Source of the DNA: Vulcaniibacterium tengchongense
GTDB lineage: Bacteria; Pseudomonadota; Gammaproteobacteria; Xanthomonadales; Xanthomonadaceae
NCBI RefSeq assembly: GCF_003814555.1
Contig: NZ_RKQN01000001.1
Span: 970,566-1,034,565 of the forward strand
Direction: 5' to 3'
Length of the DNA: 64,000 nt
Shown: positions 11,673-20,794 of the stretch, in pieces
How the letters are laid out: every line of letters begins with the position of its first letter
Numbering within the stretch: position 1 is the first letter of the stretch
Made by a program: the position numbers and the translations under genes
Notes under the pieces: generated by a model
What the model saw: only the letters and a program-made list of their open reading frames with translations
Told to the model about the DNA's origin: nothing
Databases searched by the model: none

Positions 11673-12575
11673 TTGGACATCGAGAAGCTGACCAAAGACT
11701 TCACCCTGGCCGAGAACTGGACCGGTCTGGCGCTCGAATACGGCCTGCGCCTGCTCGGCGCGCTGGTCGCCCTGTACGTCGGGATGCGCCTGGCCAAGTG
11801 GGTCGCGCGCCTGATCGCGCGGGCGCTGGGCCGCGCCCAGGTCGAGCCGACCGCGATGCAGTTCCTCAGCCGCGTCGGCTATGTGCTGCTGCTGGTGATC
11901 CTGGCGCTGGCGGTGCTGCAGGTGTTCTTCGGCGTGCAGCCGACGTCGATGTTCGCGGTGCTCGGCGCGGCCGGCCTGGCGATCGGCATGGCGCTGAAGG
12001 ACTCGCTGTCGAACGTGGCCTCGGGCGTGATGCTGGTGACGCTGAAGCCGTTCCGAGTCGGCGACGTGGTCGAGATCGGCGGCCGCAGCGGCACGGTGGA
12101 GTCGGTCAGCATCTTCCAGACGGTGCTGCGCGGCGCCGACAACCAGACCATCGTGATGCCCAACAGCCTCATCACCACCGCGCCGATCGTGAACCTGACG
12201 CCCGACACGCGGCGGCGGATCGAGTTGGTGATCGGCATCGGCTACGAGGACGACATCGACGTCGCCCGCGGAGCCGCGCTGGAGGTGATGCGTTCCGATC
12301 CGCGGGTGCTCCCGGACCCGGCGCCCGACGTGCTGGTCTATGCGCTCGCCGACAACGCGGTCAACCTCGGCATCCGCTGCCATGTCGGCAATGCCGATTT
12401 CTTCGCCGCCAAGTGCGAGATCACCGAGCGGATCAAGAAGGCGTTCGACCGTGCCGGCGTCAGCATCCCCTACCCGCAGCGCGACGTGCACATGTACCAC
12501 CACGTTTCCCGCGACGGGGAACCGGCGCTGCCGCCGGGCGTGCGCCCGCAGCTCGGCACCGGCGCGCGGGACTGA
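11673..12575 (+). CDS. mscS: Small-conductance mechanosensitive channel (MscS family)
   Basis: A 300-residue channel that opens under membrane tension to release solutes after osmotic downshock. Three membrane helices are visible: about residues 24-45 ([20 protein letters not shown]), 66-90 ([20 protein letters not shown]) and the pore helix with the family glycine/alanine pattern [19 protein letters not shown]. The beta domain follows ([36 protein letters not shown]). The start is a TTG at 11673 with a strong GGAGG site (11661-11665) seven bases upstream. It is monocistronic between the ppsA terminator and convergent orn. Confidence 0.93.
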   Translation: MDIEKLTKDFTLAENWTGLALEYGLRLLGALVALYVGMRLAKWVARLIARALGRAQVEPTAMQFLSRVGYVLLLVILALAVLQVFFGVQPTSMFAVLGAAGLAIGMALKDSLSNVASGVMLVTLKPFRVGDVVEIGGRSGTVESVSIFQTVLRGADNQTIVMPNSLITTAPIVNLTPDTRRRIELVIGIGYEDDIDVARGAALEVMRSDPRVLPDPAPDVLVYALADNAVNLGIRCHVGNADFFAAKCEITERIKKAFDRAGVSIPYPQRDVHMYHHVSRDGEPALPPGVRPQLGTGARD

Positions 12576-12642
12576 AACGCCGGAAGCCCGCGGCGAAGCG
12601 CAAGCAAGGGAGGACGGCCAGGCGCCCCGCCCCGTTCTCGCC

Positions 12643-13236
12643 CTACTTTCCGCGCTCGCTCCCCGCTTCCGCCCAGCCGCCCAGGCGGCCCATGGCCGCG
12701 CGGTAATGCCGCAGCTCGGCGATCGAATCGCGCACGTCGCTCAACGCGGTGTGGCGCGATTCCTTGTTGAGCCCGGCGAGCACGTCCGGCGCCCAGCGCC
12801 GCGCCAGTTCCTTGAGCGTGCTCACGTCGAGGTTGCGGTAGTGGAAGAAGCGCTCCAGGCGCGGCATCAGCCGGTGCAGGAAGCGCCGGTCCTGGCAGAT
12901 CGAGTTGCCGCACATCGGCGACCTGCCCGGCGGCACCCAGCGCTCGAGGAAGGCCAGCGTCTCGGCCTCGGCCTGGGCCAGGCTGACGCGGCTGTCGAGC
13001 ACGCGCTGCCACAGGCCGGAACGCGCGTGCTGGTTGCGGTTCCACTCGTCCATCGCCTGCAGCCGCTCCAGCGGGTGGAAGATCGCCAGTTCCGGCCCCT
13101 CGGCGAGGACGTTGAGCTGCTTGTCGGTGACGACGGTGGCGATCTCGAGGATCGAATCGTGGTCGGTGTCCAGGCCGGTCATTTCCAGGTCGATCCAGAC
13201 CAGGTGCTCGTCGCTCGAAGGAGGATGGGCTGCCAT
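12643..13236 (-). CDS. orn: Oligoribonuclease
   Basis: A 3'-5' exonuclease that degrades two-nucleotide RNA fragments, including pGpG from cyclic-di-GMP turnover. The DEDDh catalytic residues are visible: Asp16 and Glu18 in [11 protein letters not shown], Asp in [11 protein letters not shown], and His/Asp in [14 protein letters not shown]. The dimer block [18 protein letters not shown] is conserved. At 197 residues it is slightly longer than the usual 180, because of a short N-terminal and a C-terminal tail ([12 protein letters not shown]). It diverges from the DUF2721 gene with about 78 bp between. Confidence 0.96.
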   Translation of the reverse strand: MAAHPPSSDEHLVWIDLEMTGLDTDHDSILEIATVVTDKQLNVLAEGPELAIFHPLERLQAMDEWNRNQHARSGLWQRVLDSRVSLAQAEAETLAFLERWVPPGRSPMCGNSICQDRRFLHRLMPRLERFFHYRNLDVSTLKELARRWAPDVLAGLNKESRHTALSDVRDSIAELRHYRAAMGRLGGWAEAGSERGK

Positions 13237-13314
13237 GCGCTCGCGCTTTCCGAAGACCGGTAGCATGATACGCCAGGCCGGCGCGGCGGCGCCGCGAACG
13301 CACGCCTCGGACCC

Positions 13315-13800
13315 ATGCCCACGCCTTCCGTGATCGACCCCAACCACTACGCCGTCGTCTCGGCGATGATCACGCCCGCGTTCTTCCTGACTGCGGCCAG
13401 TTCGCTGCTGATCTCGTCGAACAACCGCCTGGCGCGCGTGGTCGACCGGATGCGCGCCGAGATCGAGACGCTCGGCGCGACCGAGCAGCCGCAGAGGCGG
13501 CTGACGCTGGAGACGCGCATCGCGATGCACCGCCGCCGTTCCTACCTGGTGCTCGCGTCGGTCCGCATGCTGTACGCGGCGATCAGCGCCTTCGTCGGCA
13601 CCAGCCTGGGCATCGCCGTCGACGCGCTGCTGGGCTACAAGATGGACCTGCTGCCGACCGGGCTGGCGGTGGTCGGCGTGCTGCTGATGTTCGCCGCGTC
13701 GGTGTGCCTGGGCCAGGAGGCCAAGCTGGGCCTGCGCACGCTGGACATGGAACTCAAGGAACAGCTCGCCAAGGACCGGATCGACCTGTCGAACGATTGA
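13315..13800 (+). CDS. DUF2721 family membrane protein
   Basis: A 161-residue protein. The first membrane segment, [21 protein letters not shown], followed by [12 protein letters not shown] and a cytoplasmic linker ([16 protein letters not shown]), is the DUF2721 signature. Two more hydrophobic helices follow ([20 protein letters not shown] and [20 protein letters not shown]) with a short charged C-terminus. No function is known for the family. It has its own promoter region divergent from orn. Confidence 0.88.
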   Translation: MPTPSVIDPNHYAVVSAMITPAFFLTAASSLLISSNNRLARVVDRMRAEIETLGATEQPQRRLTLETRIAMHRRRSYLVLASVRMLYAAISAFVGTSLGIAVDALLGYKMDLLPTGLAVVGVLLMFAASVCLGQEAKLGLRTLDMELKEQLAKDRIDLSND

Positions 13801-13863
13801 GGGCGCCCGGAAGGCCGCTGGGTCGCGTCTCCGCCGAAGGCCCGGTCCGATCCTCGGCGATGT

Positions 13864-13888
13864 CGGAGGCGCAGCGCCTGCGCCTCCG
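13864..13888. terminator. Hairpin between convergent genes, possible bidirectional terminator
   Basis: A perfect 11-bp stem (CGGAGGCGCAG with CTGCGCCTCCG, loop CGC) between the convergent DUF2721 gene and tadA. No T-run follows on either strand, so termination is only a possibility. Confidence 0.4.
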
Positions 13889-13902
13889 GCGCGCGGAACG
13901 GG

Positions 13903-14673
<771 letters not shown>

Positions 14674-15705
14674 TCAGAACCAGGCCCGCACGCCGGCCAC
14701 CCAGCGCGTGCCGTCCGCACCTTCGCCCGCCGCTTCGCGGAAGTCCGCGGTGCGGCCGAAGGCGTGCTCGCGGACCACGCCGACGTAGGGGGCGAAGCGG
14801 CGGCTGAACTCGTAGCGCAGGCGCAGGCCGGCTTCGGCCATGCCCAGGCCGGAGCCGATCCCGCGTCCGGGGTCGTCGCGGCCGTTGAATTCGAGCTCGA
14901 GCCGCGGTTGCAGGATCAGGCGGTTGGTCAGCAGGGTTTCGTATTCGACCTCGATCCGTGCCGCGGTGCGCCCGGATTCGCCGAGGTACGCCGTGGCCGC
15001 GACCTCGAACTTGTACGGCGCCAGCCCGGTCACGCCGAAGGCGGCGTAGTCCTGCGGGCCGCCCGGTTCGAAGTCGTGGCGCAAGCCGACGACCGCGTCC
15101 CACCACGGCGCGATCGCGCGGCCGTACAGCAGCTCGACGTCGGCCGATTCGGTGTGGCCGCCGACCCGCTCGCCCTCGCCGCGCAGCCACAGCTTGTTCA
15201 GATCGCCGCCGATCCAGGCTTGCGCTTCCCAGGACAGCCCGTCTGCGTCGTCGCCCCCGAAACGCTCCAGCCGGTCGAGCAGCACCAGGCTGTGGATCGC
15301 GCCGTCGTGCGCGGCGTGGCGGGACGCCGGCTTGGCGGCGGCGGCGCGGTCGGCGTCGGTCGGCGGCGGGATCGGCGTGCGCGGGAGCGCGGCGGCCGGG
15401 GCGTCTCCCGTCGCGGCATGGCCCGCATGCGGAACTGCGCCGCCGTGGCCGCGGTGATCGCCGTGCGCGGACGGCCCGGAACGCCCAGGTTCCGCCGGCG
15501 GCTGCGTGGGCTCGTCGCCGGGAGGGGAACCGGCGTGTTCGTGCCGGTGATGGTGCTGCGGATGCGGGCTCGCTGCGGACGCAGGCCGCTCCTGCCGCGT
15601 CTGCGGGTGCCCGGCATGAACGTGCCGGTGATCCTGCGCGACGGCGGCGAAGCTGAGCAGCAGGCCGACGGCGAGCGGCGCCGGGGCGGACGTGTTCGCC
15701 TTCAT
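14674..15705 (-). CDS. copB: Outer-membrane copper resistance protein CopB
   Basis: A 343-residue protein with a signal peptide (LAVGLLLSFAAVA, cleaved before QDHRH). It then has a long His/Pro/Met-poor region rich in His (to about residue 145), and the conserved CopB beta-barrel starting at HSLVLLDRLE. Family blocks include LSWEAQAWIGGDLNKLWLR, WWDAVVGLRHDF and LILQPRLELEFNG, ending in the typical outer-membrane aromatic C-terminus VAGVRAWF. CopB works with the periplasmic oxidase CopA in copper sequestration. It overlaps the copA stop by four bases and is the last gene of copLAB. Confidence 0.95.
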   Translation of the reverse strand: MKANTSAPAPLAVGLLLSFAAVAQDHRHVHAGHPQTRQERPASAASPHPQHHHRHEHAGSPPGDEPTQPPAEPGRSGPSAHGDHRGHGGAVPHAGHAATGDAPAAALPRTPIPPPTDADRAAAAKPASRHAAHDGAIHSLVLLDRLERFGGDDADGLSWEAQAWIGGDLNKLWLRGEGERVGGHTESADVELLYGRAIAPWWDAVVGLRHDFEPGGPQDYAAFGVTGLAPYKFEVAATAYLGESGRTAARIEVEYETLLTNRLILQPRLELEFNGRDDPGRGIGSGLGMAEAGLRLRYEFSRRFAPYVGVVREHAFGRTADFREAAGEGADGTRWVAGVRAWF

Positions 15706-17492
15706 TCGTCGACCCTCACTTCGCGCATCATCCCGGCTTCCATGTGGTACAGCAGATGGCAGTGGTAGGCCCAGCTGCCGAGCGCGTCCGCGCGCACCCG
15801 GTAGCTGCGCCTGCTGCCGGGCGGCATGTCGACGGTGTGCTTGCGCACCAGGAACTCGCCGCGCTCGTCCTCCAGATCGCTCCACATGCCGTGCAGGTGG
15901 ATCGGGTGGGTCATCATCGTGTCGTTGACCAGGACGATGCGCAGGCGTTCGCCGTAGTTGAAGCGCAGCGGCCGCGCGTCGGAGAACTTCAGCCCGTCGA
16001 AGCCCCAGGCGAAGCGCTCCATGTGCCCGGTCAGGTGCAGTTCGATCTCGCGCCCGGGCTCGCGCCCGTCGGGGTCTTCGAACAGGCTGCGCAGCATCGC
16101 GTAGCTGAGCGCCCGGCGGCCGGTGTCGCGCAGGCCGATGCCGGGGTCGTCCAACCTCGGCGCCGGCGCCATCGTCTGCATGTCGACCAGCGGATTGCCC
16201 GCCTCGCTCGCCGGATGCGCCTGCATGCCGGCGCCGTGGCCGGCATGGCCGCCCCGCCCCGCGTGCGCGCCGTGGTCCATGCCGGCGTGCCCCGGGTGCG
16301 GGGCGTGCGCGGCATCGGTCCCTCCCCCGCCGTGGCCCATGTCGGCCATGCTCAGCAGCGGCCGCGGGTCGGGCGCCGGGACCGGCGCGCGCAGCCCTTC
16401 GCGCACCGCGAGCGTACCGCTGACGTAGCCGGTGCGGCCCATGTCCTGGCAGAAGATCGCGAACGCGTCCTGGCCGGAGGGCTCGACGATCACGTCGTAG
16501 GTCTCGGCGGCGGCGATGCGGAACTCGTCCACGGTCACCGGATGCACGTACTGGCCGTCGGCGGCGACCACGGTCATCTTCAGCCCCGGAATGCGCACGT
16601 CGAAGTGGGTCATCGACGAGCCGTTGATGAAGCGCAGCCGCACCTTCTCGCCGGACCGGAACAGGCCGGTCCAGTTGCCGAGCGAGGTCGTGCCGTTCAT
16701 CAGATAGGTGTAGGTGTGCGCGTTGACGTCCGAGAGGTCGCTCGGCGTCATCCGCATCCCGCCCCACGCGCGGCGGTCCTGCACGGTCGCGGCGAGGCCG
16801 TCGCGGCGCGCGTCGCGGAGGAAATCGCCGACCGTGCGCCTGTAGTAGTTGTCGTGGCCCGGCATCTTCTTCAGCCGCGCGAACAGCGCGGCCGGGTCGA
16901 GGTCGGTCCAGTCGCTCAGCAGCACCACGTAGTCGCGGTCGTAGGCGAACGGCTCCGGCTCGATCGGGTCGATGACCAGCGGACCGTACAGCCCGGCCTG
17001 TTCCTGGAAGCCGGAGTGGCTGTGGTACCAGTAGGTGCCGCCCTGGCGGACCTCGAAGCGGTAGCGGTAAGTCTCGCCGCGGTGGATGCCGGCGAAGCTC
17101 ATGCCGGGCACGCCGTCCATGTTCGCCGGCAGCAGGATGCCGTGCCAGTGGATCGAGGTGACCTCGCCGTGGGCCGAGCCCGGCGGCAGCGCGTTGCGCA
17201 CGCGCAACTCCACGGTGGTGCCTTCGCGCCAGCGCAGCAGCGGCGCCGGGATCGAACCGTTGACGGCGACCGCGGTGCGGACGCGGCCGGTGTAGTTGGC
17301 GGCGATCTCGCCGATGGTCAGGTCGAAATCGGTGCCGGACAGCACCTGCGGCTGGCCCGGCGCCTTCAGCGCCCAGCCGGACCGCGGCCACAGGCCCAGG
17401 CCGGCGACCGCGCCGCCGGCGGCCAGGCCCTGGACGAAACGCCGCCGCGAGGGCCGGAAGCCGCCGCGCGCGGACGAGGAATCGAACGACAT
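15702..17492 (-). CDS. copA: Periplasmic multicopper oxidase CopA
   Basis: A 596-residue copper-resistance oxidase that oxidises cuprous to cupric ion in the periplasm. A Tat signal is present (SRRRFVQGLAAGGAVAG). Three cupredoxin domains carry the trinuclear/T1 copper ligands: IHWHG, WYHSHSGFQ, HPIHLHG and HCHLLYHMEAGM. A Met/His-rich insertion in the middle (near residues 370-420, MADMGHGGGG then repeated HAGM/HAGH) resembles the CopA copper-binding repeats. It is the middle gene of copLAB, 108 bp after copL and overlapping copB. It is unrelated to the P-type ATPase, which shares the name in other bacteria. Confidence 0.96.
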   Translation of the reverse strand: MSFDSSSARGGFRPSRRRFVQGLAAGGAVAGLGLWPRSGWALKAPGQPQVLSGTDFDLTIGEIAANYTGRVRTAVAVNGSIPAPLLRWREGTTVELRVRNALPPGSAHGEVTSIHWHGILLPANMDGVPGMSFAGIHRGETYRYRFEVRQGGTYWYHSHSGFQEQAGLYGPLVIDPIEPEPFAYDRDYVVLLSDWTDLDPAALFARLKKMPGHDNYYRRTVGDFLRDARRDGLAATVQDRRAWGGMRMTPSDLSDVNAHTYTYLMNGTTSLGNWTGLFRSGEKVRLRFINGSSMTHFDVRIPGLKMTVVAADGQYVHPVTVDEFRIAAAETYDVIVEPSGQDAFAIFCQDMGRTGYVSGTLAVREGLRAPVPAPDPRPLLSMADMGHGGGGTDAAHAPHPGHAGMDHGAHAGRGGHAGHGAGMQAHPASEAGNPLVDMQTMAPAPRLDDPGIGLRDTGRRALSYAMLRSLFEDPDGREPGREIELHLTGHMERFAWGFDGLKFSDARPLRFNYGERLRIVLVNDTMMTHPIHLHGMWSDLEDERGEFLVRKHTVDMPPGSRRSYRVRADALGSWAYHCHLLYHMEAGMMREVRVDE

Positions 17493-17600
17493 GAATACTC
17501 CGAATGCGTGAGCGTCGCGCGGCGCGAAGCCGCGAGGGCGCAGGCCGGCGGGGCTGCCGGCGCGTGCGCGTCGGGAAACGGCGCGGGCGCGCCGGACGCT

Positions 17601-18068
17601 TCAGGCGATCGGAGGCCGGTGCAGCGGCGGCAGCGCGGGATCGGCATGGCCGAGGGACAACGGCCCCGGGCCGTGCGTCTGCGCCGGCATCGGCGTGGCG
17701 GACCACGCGGTCGCCGGCGGCTGCGCCGGTTGCATGCAGGCACAGGGACAGGCGCCGGAGTCGCAGCAGTCCGGCGCGGATCGATCGTGGCAGGCCGCCC
17801 CGCCGGCATGCGCGGCGGCGTCGGCCATCGCGGCTCCGGCATGCGCCGCGTGCGCAGCGGAGCTCGTCGTCGGATCCGCGAGGTGCGCGGCATGCGCGCG
17901 GGGGTGCTCGGTCGCGACGGCATGGGCGCCGTGGCAACCGGCCGCCACCGTCGTCGCGGCCGGTACCTCCAACGCGGTGCGCTGCATGCGCACGGCCGCC
18001 GTCGCGGCCGCGGTGCCGTCGAGCACCAGCGCCAGGATCAGCAGCATGCGCAGCAGCCGGGACATCAT
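17601..18068 (-). CDS. copL: CopL-like metal-binding leader/regulatory protein
   Basis: A 155-residue Cys/His-rich protein with an N-terminal hydrophobic segment (LLRMLLILALVLDGTAAATA), many His and Met residues and a cysteine cluster (CHDRSAPDCCDSGACPCACM). It sits immediately upstream of copA-copB, exactly where Xanthomonas carries copL, which is required for copper-induced expression of copAB. The start is taken at the first of two adjacent ATGs (18066-18068); an ATG 33 bases further upstream is less likely. Composition and position, rather than detailed alignment, support the call. It is probably the copper sensor step of this operon. Confidence 0.8.
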   Translation of the reverse strand: MMSRLLRMLLILALVLDGTAAATAAVRMQRTALEVPAATTVAAGCHGAHAVATEHPRAHAAHLADPTTSSAAHAAHAGAAMADAAAHAGGAACHDRSAPDCCDSGACPCACMQPAQPPATAWSATPMPAQTHGPGPLSLGHADPALPPLHRPPIA

Positions 18069-18208
18069 GCAGGCATTGTAGTCCACCCTCGGCGCCCGCA
18101 CGCGACCCGCCGTTGCCGCTTTCGCGAAAACGCGGCGGGGCGCCTCGCGGACCGCCCTTGCCTGCCCCGCCGCGTCGTGGCTTCCCGCTCACGCGGAGCG
18201 AGGAGCCG

Positions 18209-18889
18209 TCAGCGCAGCAGTTCCAGCAGCGCGTCGGCGGCCGCGGCGGACGAGGCCGGATTCTGCCCGGTGACCAGCCATCCGTCGCTCACCGCATACG
18301 GCTGGAAGTCCTGCTCGGCCTTGGAATAGCGGGCGCCGTTCTGCTTGAGCATGGCCTCGACCGAGAACGGCACCACCTGCGTCAGGCCCACCGCTGCTTC
18401 CTCGCTGTCGCTGAAGCCGGTGACGTGCTTGCCCTGCACCAGCGGAGCGCCATCGGGCCGCCTGGCGCGGCGCAGCGCGGCCGGGCCGTGGCAGACCGCG
18501 GCGACCGGCTTGCCGGCCGCGGCCGCGCGCTCGATCAGCGCGATCGAATGCGGGTCCTCGGCCAGGTCCCACAGCGGGCCATGGCCACCGGGATAGAACA
18601 GCGCATCGAAATCCTCCATCGACACCTCGGCCAGCCGGCGCGTGTCGGCCAATGCCGCCATCGCCGCCGCATCGGCCTGGAACCGACGCGTGTCCTCGGT
18701 CTGCGACTCGGCCTGGTCGCTGCGCGGGTCCAGAGGCGGCTGGCCGCCCTTCGGCGAGGCCAGGGCCAGTTCGACGCCGGCATCGCGGAAGCGCCAGTAC
18801 GGCGCCGCCAGTTCCTCCAGCCAGAAACCGGTCTTCTCGCCGGTGTCGCCCAAGCGGTCGTGCGAGGTCAGCACCACCAGAATCTTCAT
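18209..18889 (-). CDS. DJ-1/PfpI family protein (type 1 glutamine amidotransferase-like, Hsp31/glyoxalase III type)
   Basis: A 226-residue DJ-1 superfamily protein. The start MKILVVLTSHDRL has a GGAG site seven bases upstream. The nucleophile elbow AAVCHGPAAL places Cys133-His134, with the acidic partner in GFWLEELAAPYW and the loop FYPGGHGPLWDLAED. This set matches Hsp31-like DJ-1 proteins, which act as glutathione-independent glyoxalases or protein deglycases on methylglyoxal adducts. It follows the oxidoreductase gene (43 bp gap, same strand), below a NemR-like operator. A role in reactive-aldehyde detoxification is therefore likely; the exact activity is not shown. Confidence 0.87.
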   Translation of the reverse strand: MKILVVLTSHDRLGDTGEKTGFWLEELAAPYWRFRDAGVELALASPKGGQPPLDPRSDQAESQTEDTRRFQADAAAMAALADTRRLAEVSMEDFDALFYPGGHGPLWDLAEDPHSIALIERAAAAGKPVAAVCHGPAALRRARRPDGAPLVQGKHVTGFSDSEEAAVGLTQVVPFSVEAMLKQNGARYSKAEQDFQPYAVSDGWLVTGQNPASSAAAADALLELLR

Positions 18890-18931
18890 GTCCGTTCTCC
18901 TTCGCATGGGGGAAGAGTCGAACGCGGCGCG

Positions 18932-19966
18932 TCAAGCCTCCGCGACGCGCACCACGAGCTTGCCGAAGTTGCGCCCTTCGAGCAGGCCGATGAACGCGGC
19001 CGGCGCGTTCTCCAGCCCGTCGACCACGTCCTCGCGCAGCTTCACCTGGCCGGCGGCGATCCATTGCGACATGTCGCGGCGGAAGGCCTCGAAGCGCTCG
19101 CCGTAGTGGTCGAGGATGATGAAGCCCTGCATGCGGATCCGCTTCTGCAGCACCGTGGCCATGGTCTTCGGCAGGCGGTCGGGCCCGGGCGCCGGCGCGT
19201 CCTCGTTGTAGTGCGCGATCACGCCGCACACCGGCACGCGCGCGTACTGGTTCAGCAGCGGCAGCACCGCGTCGAATACCGCGCCGCCGACGTTCTCGAA
19301 GTACACGTCGATGCCGTCCGGGCAGGCCGCCGCAAGGGTCCGCGCCAGTTGCGGATCGCGGCGGTCCAGGCAGGCGTCGAAGCCGAGCTCCTCCACCGCG
19401 TAGCGGCACTTGTCCGCGCCGCCGGCGATGCCGACCACGCGCGCGCCGCGGAGCTTGGCGATCTGCCCGACCACCGCGCCGACCGCGCCGGTGGCGGCGG
19501 CGACGACCACCGTCTCGCCGGGCTTGGGCTGGCCGATGTCGAGCAGGCCGACATAGGCGGTGAACGCCGGCATGCCCAACCCGCCCAGCGCCAGCGACGG
19601 CCGCTGCATCTCGCCGAGCGCCACCAGGTCCGTGCCGTCGGACAGCGCGTAGTCCTGCCAGCCCGCGTTGCCGAGCACCAGGTCGCCGGCGCGGAACCGC
19701 GGGTGGCGCGAGGCGACCACGCGGCCGACCGTGCCGCCGACCATCGGCGCGCCCAACGGCACGGCGGACGCGTAGCCCGTCCCGGCCTCGTCCATCAGGT
19801 TGCGCATGTACGGATCGAGCGAGAGGTACAACGTGCGCAGCAGCACCTGCCCTTCGCCCGGCGCGGGCACCGCCGACTCCTCGAGGCGGAAGTGCCGCGG
19901 CGTCGGCAGCCCCTGCGGGTGCGCGGCCAGGACGATGCGGCGGTTGACGGTGTCGCCTTGCGGCAT
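18932..19966 (-). CDS. NADP-dependent oxidoreductase, MDR family (alkenal/one reductase, CurA type)
   Basis: A 344-residue zinc-independent medium-chain dehydrogenase. It begins NRRIVLAAHPQGLPTPRHF, with the substrate-domain block LYLSLDPYMRNLM. The nucleotide-binding fold has VVVAAATGAVGAVVGQIAKLRG and GGADKCRYAVEELGFDACLD, followed by DVYFENVGGAVFDAVLPLLN. These features match the leukotriene B4 12-hydroxydehydrogenase/alkenal reductase group, which reduces the C=C bond of reactive alpha,beta-unsaturated carbonyls. It is the first gene after the 20032-20046 operator and likely forms an operon with the DJ-1 gene under the NemR-like repressor. Confidence 0.9.
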   Translation of the reverse strand: MPQGDTVNRRIVLAAHPQGLPTPRHFRLEESAVPAPGEGQVLLRTLYLSLDPYMRNLMDEAGTGYASAVPLGAPMVGGTVGRVVASRHPRFRAGDLVLGNAGWQDYALSDGTDLVALGEMQRPSLALGGLGMPAFTAYVGLLDIGQPKPGETVVVAAATGAVGAVVGQIAKLRGARVVGIAGGADKCRYAVEELGFDACLDRRDPQLARTLAAACPDGIDVYFENVGGAVFDAVLPLLNQYARVPVCGVIAHYNEDAPAPGPDRLPKTMATVLQKRIRMQGFIILDHYGERFEAFRRDMSQWIAAGQVKLREDVVDGLENAPAAFIGLLEGRNFGKLVVRVAEA

Positions 19967-20031
19967 GACTCACTCCTTGGGATCGAAGATGGGGCGGGCC
20001 CGGCGCGCCGCGGATTCGCGGCCGCGCCGAT

Positions 20032-20046
20032 TAGACCGGTCGTCTA
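20032..20046. promoter_or_regulatory. Operator, copy 1 (TAGACCGGTCGTCTA)
   Basis: A TAGAC/GTCTA inverted repeat around CGGTC, 66 bp upstream of the oxidoreductase start. The identical 15-mer recurs at 20704-20718 upstream of the TetR-type gene, marking it as that protein's binding site. Confidence 0.82.
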
Positions 20047-20084
20047 GAACATGGGCACAGGGGACGCGGACGCGCATCTCCGCC

Positions 20085-20681
20085 TCAGGCGCCGGCGTCG
20101 AGGCCGAGCATCTGCCGGGTCGCGGCCATGGCGGCGTCCAGCGGCGCGCGGTCGCGGGCGATCTTGGCCATCAGGCCCGCGCCGAGCCAGCTCTGGTAGA
20201 GCGCAGTCGCGACCGTGCGGGCATCGGCGCCGGCGCGCAACGAGCCGTCCGCGCGGCCCGCCTCGATGCAGCGCGCGATACGGCCGATCACGCCGGCGGT
20301 GCCCCGCGCCAGCGCCGCGCGCATGCTCTCGGACAGGTCGCAGACTTCGGCGCCGAGCTTGACCGCGAGGCAGCGGCCTTGGGCCTCCCCGCCGGACTGC
20401 GACTCGAGCCAATCGTGGAAGTACGCCAGCAGCCGCTGCGCGCCGCTGCCGGGCTGGGCCAGCAACGCGTCCATCCGCGCCAGGTATTCGGCGAAATAGC
20501 CCTCCAGCACGGCCTCGCCGAAGGCCTCCTTGGAACCGAAGTAGTGATAGAACGAGCCCTTCGGCACCCGCGCCGCCGCCAGAACCTCGGCCAGTCCGAC
20601 CGCGGTGAAGCCCTTGCGCAGCAGCAACGGCTGGGCGACCTCGAGGATGTGCTGGCGGACGTCGGAGGCGGTCGCGTTCAT
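20085..20681 (-). CDS. nemR: TetR-family repressor, NemR-like
   Basis: A 198-residue repressor. The helix-turn-helix is in RKGFTAVGLAEVLAAARVPKG followed by SFYHYFGSKEAFGEAVLE. The ligand domain contains GRCLAVKLGAEVCDLSESM and LGAGLMAKIARDRAP, which line up closely with E. coli NemR as I recall it. Cys104, Cys114 and Lys173 here correspond to Cys106, Cys116 and Lys175. In NemR, Cys106 reacts with hypochlorite or electrophiles and can crosslink to Lys175, releasing DNA. The genes downstream of its operators are an MDR reductase and a DJ-1 protein rather than nemA and gloA. Confidence 0.87.
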   Translation of the reverse strand: MNATASDVRQHILEVAQPLLLRKGFTAVGLAEVLAAARVPKGSFYHYFGSKEAFGEAVLEGYFAEYLARMDALLAQPGSGAQRLLAYFHDWLESQSGGEAQGRCLAVKLGAEVCDLSESMRAALARGTAGVIGRIARCIEAGRADGSLRAGADARTVATALYQSWLGAGLMAKIARDRAPLDAAMAATRQMLGLDAGA

Positions 20682-20703
20682 CGCGTCGCATCCTAGGCGC
20701 GAC

Positions 20704-20718
20704 TAGACCGGTCGTCTA
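20704..20718. promoter_or_regulatory. Operator, copy 2 (TAGACCGGTCGTCTA)
   Basis: The same 15-base palindromic element as at 20032-20046, extended by one base pair here (C..G). It ends 23 bases upstream of the NemR-like start codon, overlapping its expected promoter; this implies autorepression. Confidence 0.82.
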
Positions 20719-20794
20719 GCGCCGATTGGCGCACCCGGCGCAACGGTACGATGCACGGCGAACCGGGTCGCCGCGGGGTCAGGCGCGCCGCGGC

